64,000 nt of DNA, taken from assembly GCA_017858255.1 (NCBI GenBank), contig JAFMBV010000009.1:1-64000 (forward strand). Reading direction: 5' to 3'. Below the pieces are notes generated by a model. That model was not told the DNA's origin and searched no databases. It worked only from the letters and a program-made list of their open reading frames with translations. Of this stretch, positions 57,478 through 64,000 are shown one piece after another. This DNA is from Bacteriovoracaceae bacterium (GTDB taxonomy: Bacteria > Bdellovibrionota > Bacteriovoracia > Bacteriovoracales > Bacteriovoracaceae). Position 1 is the stretch's first letter. Every line of letters starts with the position of its first letter. A program made the translations under genes and the position numbers.

Positions 57478-58971
57478 TTGAATAAAAATGTTTTAAAATT
57501 TGTTTTAAGTCTAAAGATTAGGCGTCTTCGCCAAAAGAAGGGATTTTCTTTAAAAGATCTCTCTGAAAAGTCAGGTCTAAGTCACAGCTACTTAAACGAA
57601 ATTGAAAAAGGTAAGAAATATCCAAAGGTCGAAAAGCTATTGGACTTGGCCCATGCTTTAGATATTTCAATTGATGAACTTGTTAGTATCAAATTGGGTC
57701 GTCAGCTCCATCCTCTCCTTGAATTCTTAGAAAGTGATTTGGCCACATCCCTGCCTCTGAGCGCTTTTGGAATCGGTGAGCAAGACTTCTACGATTTAAT
57801 GAGTCACTCTCCAGAAAAATTCACGTCATTCTTAATGACCATTGCTGAATTGGCCAAAAGCTACGATATATCTCTTGATGATCTTAACAAGGCAGCTCTA
57901 AGGGCCTATTTAGAAGTTAATAGTAACTATTTTCCTTACTTGGAGGAGCTTGCGGGCTCTTTTTCACGGACTCTTAAAAAGGAATTATTGAACCTAGATT
58001 TCTCCAAATGGGGTTCTTTTTTAGAAAAAAAGCTATGGGATTTATACAAAGTTAAAGTTGACTACGAAACATTGGGAATTAAAGAAGGGACCTTTGGTTT
58101 AAGAGCGCTTTTTAAAGATGAAAATAAGGTTAGTGGTAAGACACTTTTTCTTAATAAAAACCTAGATGATAAACAAAGAGTTCATGCATTGGTGAAAGAG
58201 CTAGGTGCTCAGCAAATTCTTTCAGATGATAGCCTTAAGAAAAGAGACCCTTTGAGAAAAGAGTTTCCAGATCTGTTATTAGAAAATCAAACACTATATT
58301 TTGCCGGTGCTGCGTTGGTTCCGGAGGAGAGTATTGTCAAAGACCTTGAGCATATCTTTTCAAAAGAGGAATTTGATCAGGGTGAGTTTGAAAAAATATT
58401 AAGTAAATACCCTGCACCTCCTGAGGTTATTATGGGAAGACTTACCCAAGTTCTTCCCCATCATTTTGGCCTTAACCAGATGTTCTTTCTTTGCTGTAAT
58501 GAAAATGTTTTGGAAGTGCCGGGTAGCTACTATATTACTCAAGAGCTTCATCTTGGTAAGTTGCATCACCCTCATGGGGTAAGTCTACGAGAACACTACT
58601 GTCGCCGTTGGATTACTACAGAATTGCTTAAAAAAGTTAAAACAGAAAATAAACAACAATTTATTGGCGCCCAAATCTCTCAGATGGAAGAAGCTGGCAA
58701 TCCTTACTTTTGCCTGAGTTTTGCTAGAACAAGAGGGAGTGATCCCGGTGTAAATAGTTGTTTTACCCTAGGCTTAGCAATTAACGACAATTTTAAAGAA
58801 AAAGTGGGCTTTTATAGTAATAAATCTATTGAGAGCAGGGTCGTTGGGAGAACTTGTGAGCGTTGCTCAATAAGTGATTGTGAAGAGCGAGTGGCGCCTG
58901 CCACTATGCTGCAAAGAAAACGAATTCAAGAGCAAAAGAAGAAGGCAATCAATCATTTAATCAAGTTTTAG
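57478..58971 (+). CDS. XRE-family regulator with ScfR/DUF2083-like C-terminus
   Basis: A 497-residue regulator. Residues about 8-65 are an XRE helix-turn-helix (IRRLRQKKGFSLKDLSEKSG ... SYLNEIEKGKKYPKVEKLL). The long middle is IrrE/ImmA-like in layout, but the expected HExxH zinc site is absent (ALVKELGAQQ). The C-terminus has GRTCERCSISDCEERVAP, the cysteine motif of short-chain fatty-acid regulators (RamB, PrpC-type ScfR). It probably senses an acyl-CoA or redox state and controls carbon metabolism. The TTG at 57478 has AAAGGG six bases upstream, better placed than the ATG at 57472. Confidence 0.8.
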   Translation: MNKNVLKFVLSLKIRRLRQKKGFSLKDLSEKSGLSHSYLNEIEKGKKYPKVEKLLDLAHALDISIDELVSIKLGRQLHPLLEFLESDLATSLPLSAFGIGEQDFYDLMSHSPEKFTSFLMTIAELAKSYDISLDDLNKAALRAYLEVNSNYFPYLEELAGSFSRTLKKELLNLDFSKWGSFLEKKLWDLYKVKVDYETLGIKEGTFGLRALFKDENKVSGKTLFLNKNLDDKQRVHALVKELGAQQILSDDSLKKRDPLRKEFPDLLLENQTLYFAGAALVPEESIVKDLEHIFSKEEFDQGEFEKILSKYPAPPEVIMGRLTQVLPHHFGLNQMFFLCCNENVLEVPGSYYITQELHLGKLHHPHGVSLREHYCRRWITTELLKKVKTENKQQFIGAQISQMEEAGNPYFCLSFARTRGSDPGVNSCFTLGLAINDNFKEKVGFYSNKSIESRVVGRTCERCSISDCEERVAPATMLQRKRIQEQKKKAINHLIKF

Positions 58972-59034
58972 TTGATCCTTTTGGTTTGTTAAAAAAATCT
59001 CCTAATCTCTTCAATTTATTTTACAATAATCTTG

Positions 59035-59901
59035 ATGAAAAAGTTTTTGTTCTTTTTGACCATATTTTATATGTCGGCGGCCTTTTCAGCTCAGGTGGCC
59101 GTAGTAAGTAAATCAAAGGCCGTGATTTATTCAGATATTGATTTAAAAAGCCCCATTGGATTTGTTCGCAAAGGGAAGAGGCTTGCTGTCGGTGAAATAA
59201 AAAGAAGAAGAGGCGAAATCCTACCTGTCGTTGTAAATGGAAGAGTTGCCTGGATAAAGGTTCAGGATATCAATCTTCCAGAGGATGCTAAGGCCTTCGA
59301 CAAAAATAGAAAAATCACAGAACATGAAGTCTTAATTGATGATAATGCTAAAGACCCTCTAGGCCTAAATAACTATATGACTCTAAGAACTGGCCCTTCT
59401 AGTTTAGAAATTACTTCTACAACTGATGGTATAGGCGAGAGAACTTCTGAAATCACATCTGCTACAGAAACTTCCCTAATGTTTGATCATAAAAACCCCT
59501 ACCGAATGTTTCACTGGGGATTTGGTCTAGAGTATTTTCAAGGAGAAATAAGTTTTCTTCAATTTAAATCTCTTAACTTAAAGGGTGGCTTTTCATGGGT
59601 GCCTATTCGCTTAAGTCTTCTAAGTGTTGAAGCCTATGCAAATATTCTCTTATCAGGTGACTTTAGAGTGAACTCTCGAAATATTGGAGAATATAAAGGC
59701 AACATGTTTGGCGCTGATTACGGTGTTATGGTGCGTTTCTTTCCAGAGTACCTATTTGGTTTAGTCGCTGGCTTTGGTCTTACTGAGTACAGATTTAGTG
59801 GACTGAACTCTATTCAAAATGATATTTTTGATGGCCTGACTGAAGTAAAAAGTTTTAGAGGTTCAAAAGTTTTTGCTGGGATTTCTTATCGATTTAAATA
59901 A
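59035..59901 (+). CDS. Secreted SH3-like/beta-barrel protein, unknown function
   Basis: The 288-residue protein has a signal peptide (cleavage near SAAFSAQ), an SH3-like segment (residues about 20-80; AVVSKSKAVIYSDIDLKSPIG, then RVAWIKVQDI), a linker rich in Thr/Ser, and a C-terminal half of alternating strands ending in aromatic-basic residues (FAGISYRFK), which suggests a small outer-membrane barrel. I cannot name the family. The ATG at 59035 directly follows an in-frame TTG. A terminator follows the stop. Confidence 0.68.
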   Translation: MKKFLFFLTIFYMSAAFSAQVAVVSKSKAVIYSDIDLKSPIGFVRKGKRLAVGEIKRRRGEILPVVVNGRVAWIKVQDINLPEDAKAFDKNRKITEHEVLIDDNAKDPLGLNNYMTLRTGPSSLEITSTTDGIGERTSEITSATETSLMFDHKNPYRMFHWGFGLEYFQGEISFLQFKSLNLKGGFSWVPIRLSLLSVEAYANILLSGDFRVNSRNIGEYKGNMFGADYGVMVRFFPEYLFGLVAGFGLTEYRFSGLNSIQNDIFDGLTEVKSFRGSKVFAGISYRFK

Positions 59902-59931
59902 AAAGCCGCTCAATGAAAGAGCGGCTTTTAT
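59901..59931. terminator. Bidirectional rho-independent terminator
   Basis: AAAAGCCGCTC (59901-59911) pairs with GAGCGGCTTTT (59919-59929) around a seven-base loop. It ends the plus-strand gene and lies 30 bases beyond the stop of the convergent lipoprotein gene, giving U-rich ends on both strands. Confidence 0.85.
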
Positions 59932-59960
59932 ATTGGTAATGAATAAAACCGCGTACGGCC

Positions 59961-62810
59961 TTACTGAATGGTTCCGGGGAAAGAACCTTCAAAGTTATCA
60001 ATTAATAATTTATTTGCCACCGAAGGGGTAGGAGGGTCTTTTAAAAGGTGCCCCCAACTCTTATATAATTTAATATCAGGTGTTTCTGTATTGTTAGATC
60101 TTGTCGCCATGTAAACTTTGGTTTTATCTTCAAAGATTTTCTTTAGCTCTGCTAAGGTTGATTCCCCTCTAAATACTTTTATAAGCTTAATTTCCGTAGG
60201 GCCATACGCATCTCTAAGGAGTGTAGAAGAAGGAACATAGTCTTGGATGTAGTACCAGACTTCATCAATAGTCATTTTTTCAGGTGAGTCACATACGTAA
60301 TAGTTTTTATCAAGTTTTTTGTTGAATTGATTAAATTGTCTTGGAAGGAGTATTGGTGCACCACCAAGACCTGCTGCCATACCCATATTTCTTAGTGCCT
60401 CAGATGGGACATACTCTTTTCCTCTAGCAAGTAGACATTTTTCAAAGGTTCCTTCTACTTCTATCGTGAAAGATTCTCCAATAATTTCCTTTGAAAACCC
60501 AACATCATCTGTACTTGCCTGAGAATAAGATTCACTCTCACTCCAAGTATACGAAACATCGAATAGTTTGACGCCCATTCCAAAGAATTCACCAAAGGGG
60601 AGTTTTAGGCCAGCATCTGCACCGACTCTTTTCGATAAATACTCTGTTTCTGCAATTGATGCTTGAGTTGAAAACCTTGAACTCACGTGGATTCTAAGTC
60701 CATTTGAATTTTTTGTAGCACTTCTATCTACTTTTTGTGCATGTAGAAGAAACTTTGAATCAAAGAACTTTTCAGGTGCTTTTGTGCATCTTACGTATTC
60801 AGGATTTTCTGATTTACCAAATAGAGACTCCCAAAAACTATCTGACTTCTCAGGCAGAGGAAAAGCGTCTCGACATAAGATTACCAGTAATGCCTTCATG
60901 AGTTTGCTATCGTCTTTTAATGTTTTTGATTTATGTTCGTCGTAAAGTCTATTAACAAGATTCTGCTTGAATCTCATATTGTTATTGACGAATGATGAGG
61001 GTCCATCAAATTCTGTACGTGCGATCTGTATACCAGGATAGGCATGTTCTAGGTGTCTTACAAATATCCCCTTAGGAGAGTCATCCTGAAATATCTCGGG
61101 GTTTCCATAAATATTATTCTCTTTATAGTCTGTTATTTGGTTGAAAAGACCTTCAATGAATCTCTTGTACTCGAGTTTTTTAAGATCTTGATCGGATTCA
61201 TTTCCAAAAGCTAATACCTGTCCACTTTGAGGAGTAATTGCTTCTCTGTAGTCGGGAGTATTTCTTTCTTTTATCCTGTCAAACTCTTTTCGTGCGTTCT
61301 CATCAAGATGGCTAAGATATTTGTCCTCTAGTTCTGACTCTTGCGCCCTTAGTACATCAGACTGAAAAACGTTTGTCTTAATCCAAGCAATTTTTGCTTT
61401 AAAGAAACCTGTTACAAGCGTCTCTTGTAGTCCTACAGGCTCAATTGGTTCAAGTTTAAAGACTGTAACAGAGCGAACGGCCAATCGTGGTAGATCTGTT
61501 AGCCTGACTGGTATATTCATTCGGCTGTTGATAACACCGTCTTTTAAAGTAACGATTTTTTCAGCGCCTGTAATATAGCTAAAGTTACTAAAGTTATTTT
61601 CATCAATATCTATATCGGCCTTATTAGGTGCGAGTAGCATGAACTTAAGTCTGAATTGTCCATCATGCATTTTTACATAACGTGGTTTATCTTTCCCAAA
61701 ACGATGACCGAGATCTAAACGAGGGTTTAGTACGACTTGATAAGATTTCGAAACAGTAAGGCCTAAGAAATCATTAACTTTGAATTGATTTTGGTCGTTA
61801 CCAATTTGGATATACATAACGCCATCAATATGGATTCTGTTATTTTCTTTAACAGGATTTTCAGGTGGAAGATTATCCCATGCAGCATCTATCCCAAAGA
61901 GGAGTCTACTAGGTTCGTAAGGGTTTACATATAATATTGTACCAACTCTAACATTCTCTAATGGTCCTGACTTTATAGTGACGTTAAAGTCCTTTTTGAG
62001 CCAGTGGCTGTACTTAAATTGTTCATAAGGGCTATCGAATTGATTGCTAAAGCAGCCTGACTCGTCTGTTGTATCTTCTATAACAATGGGATCGTGAATA
62101 CCTTCAAAGTCCTTTACGGTTATTTGGATCGCTGTTCTTGCTATTGGAAAGTTCGTTACCCTAGATTTTATGCACGATTCAGCTGAAGTTCTGTATTTTA
62201 ACTTTCTTATGTCGGATCTCTTTAATTCTTGTTCGCCTATATAGTATAATTTTACCCTATCCAGGATAAGCTCGCCGCCATCATTCTTTATGTCTGCAGT
62301 AATGTTTTCTTCTTCATTAATAGTACAACCTTTCGCGCGCGATAGGTCGGTTACCTCATCAGTAAGAGTATCAATTGCATAATTTAAAGTGATGCCTAGT
62401 TGGGCACCCGGGATATTGATTTCCTGATTTAGGATTTTACATCGCTGCTTACCTGTATAGTCGAAGGGAATTGTAAGGTCCCAAAAAATACAACCTGATG
62501 TATCAGTCATATTACTTCTCAGGGGTGAACCTGTTGCATTTACTTTTCTACGATCTAGTTTTTGACCAAGAGCATTTTCAGCGAGACATGCTCTTATTGA
62601 ATAGTACTTTTTAGTAATGACTGATGTTAAGGAGTTGGTCTCTCTGATATTTTGTTTTGATTCAATGTTTAGGTTTTCAATAGTTAGTTGATTCTTGGCA
62701 CTTTCATTTGATTTGTCTTTTACATCACTTTTACATCCACCTAAAAAGGCAGTTGTGATCATTAGTCCGATCAATATCAATATAGATGAATAGAAAGTCT
62801 TGCTTTTCAT
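59961..62810 (-). CDS. Very large lipoprotein of unknown function
   Basis: A 949-residue lipoprotein with the signal ending AFLGGC. No known enzyme motif is visible. The N-terminal third contains at least two similar modules, each with a cysteine, a run of strands and a closing SGC motif: IRACLAENALGQ ... DTSGCIFWD, and ESCIKSRVTNFP ... TDESGCFSN; these resemble Ig-like or carboxypeptidase-regulatory-like folds held by disulphides. The middle is helical and charged, and the C-terminal part is strand-rich with more cysteines. The protein is probably exposed in the periplasm or on the surface. It forms a single-gene unit. Confidence 0.72.
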   Translation of the reverse strand: MKSKTFYSSILILIGLMITTAFLGGCKSDVKDKSNESAKNQLTIENLNIESKQNIRETNSLTSVITKKYYSIRACLAENALGQKLDRRKVNATGSPLRSNMTDTSGCIFWDLTIPFDYTGKQRCKILNQEINIPGAQLGITLNYAIDTLTDEVTDLSRAKGCTINEEENITADIKNDGGELILDRVKLYYIGEQELKRSDIRKLKYRTSAESCIKSRVTNFPIARTAIQITVKDFEGIHDPIVIEDTTDESGCFSNQFDSPYEQFKYSHWLKKDFNVTIKSGPLENVRVGTILYVNPYEPSRLLFGIDAAWDNLPPENPVKENNRIHIDGVMYIQIGNDQNQFKVNDFLGLTVSKSYQVVLNPRLDLGHRFGKDKPRYVKMHDGQFRLKFMLLAPNKADIDIDENNFSNFSYITGAEKIVTLKDGVINSRMNIPVRLTDLPRLAVRSVTVFKLEPIEPVGLQETLVTGFFKAKIAWIKTNVFQSDVLRAQESELEDKYLSHLDENARKEFDRIKERNTPDYREAITPQSGQVLAFGNESDQDLKKLEYKRFIEGLFNQITDYKENNIYGNPEIFQDDSPKGIFVRHLEHAYPGIQIARTEFDGPSSFVNNNMRFKQNLVNRLYDEHKSKTLKDDSKLMKALLVILCRDAFPLPEKSDSFWESLFGKSENPEYVRCTKAPEKFFDSKFLLHAQKVDRSATKNSNGLRIHVSSRFSTQASIAETEYLSKRVGADAGLKLPFGEFFGMGVKLFDVSYTWSESESYSQASTDDVGFSKEIIGESFTIEVEGTFEKCLLARGKEYVPSEALRNMGMAAGLGGAPILLPRQFNQFNKKLDKNYYVCDSPEKMTIDEVWYYIQDYVPSSTLLRDAYGPTEIKLIKVFRGESTLAELKKIFEDKTKVYMATRSNNTETPDIKLYKSWGHLLKDPPTPSVANKLLIDNFEGSFPGTIQ

Positions 62811-63146
62811 TTTTATGGCGATTCCCCAATCACTAATTCATTACCAATGAAGTATATAGAAGCAACAATCATGCCAATACTCTATTTAGCCGATTAGAGA
62901 TATATCGGACTAAGTGACTAGTTTTATTAATTAAGTTCATAGCTTAAGTTTGTTTAATTACGTCCAGTTTTGTTTAGTGGGGACATTTCGTGTCTGGTTT
63001 TTAACGACACTGTTTAAACTTTAGACAGTTTTGATCGCTATAATAAATTGGTTATTTATATGACACTCACGTAATTAATTCTTAGTAATTATCGTTGAAG
63101 CTGTTTTTAAGCTACTCTCTGGCCTTATGTTTCAAAAGGAGATTTT
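62811..63146. other. 336-base intergenic stretch with a dyad and a TATAAT box
   Basis: No gene is visible between the divergent genes. CCGAT (62889-62893) and ATCGG (62903-62907) form an inverted repeat nine bases apart, flanked by TAG/CTA, about 80 bases before the lipoprotein start. GACAT/GTGTC (62982-62994) forms a weak hairpin. TATAAT at 63039-63044 points to the small gene at 63147, but no good -35 accompanies it. An 8-bp palindrome GTTTAAAC lies at 63012-63019. Confidence 0.45.
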
Positions 63147-63446
63147 ATGCTTCAAAGATTTAATGTTTTAAACAATGAAAATGACCAAACTCTCGAAGGG
63201 ATTGATTATTCAATCCTTCTAAACGTGCAACAGATCGTCTCTGTTAAGACAATTAATATTATGTATAAAGATAATATTATAAAAGGGTTTTGGATTCGTA
63301 TGGTAAATGGCAAAAAATATAAAGCAACTCGTGTACCAAGTGATATTCGAAAGCTTCTAGATGATGAAGCCAGTTTAACAGACGTCGAAATTAATGGCAC
63401 GACCTTTACTGGTGACTCAAACTCTATGGAAAACTCTCTTCAATAA
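63147..63446 (+). CDS. Small protein of unknown function
   Basis: A 99-residue soluble protein preceded by AAAGGAG with a five-to-six-base spacer, which supports real translation. Its pattern (RFNVLNNE near the start, ILLNVQQIVSVK, then WIRMVNGKKYKATRVPSDIRKLL) faintly recalls FlbD-type small proteins of flagellar operons, but the similarity is too weak to name it. The C-terminal 25 residues are polar and probably disordered. truA begins nine bases after its stop, so both are likely on one transcript. Confidence 0.65.
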   Translation: MLQRFNVLNNENDQTLEGIDYSILLNVQQIVSVKTINIMYKDNIIKGFWIRMVNGKKYKATRVPSDIRKLLDDEASLTDVEINGTTFTGDSNSMENSLQ

Positions 63447-63454
63447 GTTTAATT

Positions 63455-64000
63455 ATGGGAAAGTTCTATCTAGGTCATGTCTCTTACAATGGTGAAGCCT
63501 ATTATGGCTGGCAAAAGCAAAAAGATGTACCTACTATTCAAGAAACAATCTTTGATTGCCTGAGGCGTATTTACCCTCTTGGTAGAATTGATGTGAAGGC
63601 CACAAGCCGTACAGATAGGGGAGTGCATGCATTTGCCCAAGTGGTTAAGTTTTTAGCTCCTAGGAGAGAGAACCCATTAGACGTTCTTGAGAAATTACAA
63701 GAAGAACTACCAGCAGATATTCAATTTACCCAAATGGAGAGAATTAATAAGAGTTTTAAAGTAACCTATCTGGCCCAGTTTAAAGAATATGTCTATTTCT
63801 TTAGTCCAAATAGAGATGTGCTCCCTTATGATTTTGTGGGCCACTATCAGGGCAAAGCGGATCTCGACCTTGACCTTATGAAACAGGCGGCTAAGTCATT
63901 TGAAGGTCTTCATGATTTTACTCATTTCCAACATCGTTCTGATGCTCGTTCTGATTTTAAGAGGTTGATAATGAATGCCGATGTTGTTGCTGCCAATAGT
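63455..64000 (+). CDS. truA: tRNA pseudouridine(38-40) synthase TruA, cut by the window end
   Basis: The first 182 codons of truA run to the window edge without a stop. TruA modifies U38-U40 in the anticodon stem-loop. The N-terminus (HVSYNGEAYYGWQKQKDVPTIQ) and the catalytic aspartate motif ATSRTDRGVHAFAQVV are clear, followed by KEYVYFFSPNRDVLPYD and SFEGLHDFTHF. The ATG at 63455 lies nine bases after the small gene; no strong Shine-Dalgarno is visible. Confidence 0.93.
   Translation, partial: MGKFYLGHVSYNGEAYYGWQKQKDVPTIQETIFDCLRRIYPLGRIDVKATSRTDRGVHAFAQVVKFLAPRRENPLDVLEKLQEELPADIQFTQMERINKSFKVTYLAQFKEYVYFFSPNRDVLPYDFVGHYQGKADLDLDLMKQAAKSFEGLHDFTHFQHRSDARSDFKRLIMNADVVAANS

Noticed and set aside
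1-64000. CRISPR arrays, insertion sequences, tRNA genes or prophage
   Set aside because: No regularly spaced repeats, transposase, integrase, phage structural gene or cloverleaf was found by reading through the window.

Overview
The window looks like core chromosome of an AT-rich Gram-negative bacterium, most likely a Bacteriovorax/Halobacteriovorax-type member of Bdellovibrionota. The reasons are indirect: LptD and outer-membrane barrels show an outer membrane, there are many lipobox lipoproteins and secreted zinc peptidases, starts are often TTG or GTG, and housekeeping clusters are interrupted by large lipoproteins that I cannot assign. No rRNA, tRNA, insertion sequence, prophage or CRISPR array was seen.

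Layout. 1-3900: rimM-trmD-SPOUT methylase-rplS-rnhB and a YraN-like nuclease. 3900-13500: STAS protein, rsmI, a class II cyclic-nucleotide phosphodiesterase behind a textbook sigma-28 promoter, accD-folC-lptD-pabA/trpG, a degenerate TrpF-like protein, surE and a LysM/M23 lipoprotein. 13470-15940 (minus): exonuclease, 2Fe-2S ferredoxin and two unknown proteins. 15941-17808: a probable small RNA and a 5'-nucleotidase. 17801-25426 (minus): a tight six-gene operon (ddl, a 1030-residue aminotransferase-acetyltransferase-pseudoaminotransferase, a C45 Ntn hydrolase, a class III aminotransferase, scoA, scoB) behind a perfect 17-bp dyad; then thrS. 27498-29833: TPR/winged-helix regulator, secreted protein, RimI-like acetyltransferase. 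29900-36046: rimP-nusA-infB-rbfA-truB behind an attenuator-like terminator. 36200-42019: membrane-anchored ferredoxin, then a giant zinc metalloprotease lipoprotein with an outer-membrane barrel. 42109-46388: HDAC-like deacetylase, M14 peptidase and PTPS-III-like protein; rnhA, a lipoprotein and an FKBP. 46462-50875: acyl-CoA hydrolase family, M4 protease, PIG-L deacetylase and NagB-like deaminase. 50887-54565: response regulator, a MotA/TolQ channel paired with a membrane VWA protein, DUF1415 and an e(P4) phosphatase. 54714-62810: cNMP-EAL protein, dienelactone hydrolase, nitroreductase, ScfR-like regulator, SH3/barrel protein and a 949-residue lipoprotein. 62811-64000: a 336-base intergenic stretch, a small protein and truA, cut by the window edge.

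Functional themes. Translation and RNA processing dominate the core genes. Folate/pterin functions (folC, pabA/trpG, PTPS-III-like) are scattered. Cyclic-nucleotide signalling appears twice (sigma-28-linked cAMP phosphodiesterase; cNMP-gated EAL enzyme), which fits a motile lifestyle. Secreted peptidases, nucleotidases, a PIG-L deacetylase and a deaminase fit scavenging of macromolecules, perhaps from prey; that last point is inference.

The best candidates for undescribed biology are the six-gene operon with its dyad operator and three-part fusion enzyme, and the two-gene unit that appears to couple an ion-driven MotA/TolQ-type stator to a von Willebrand A domain.
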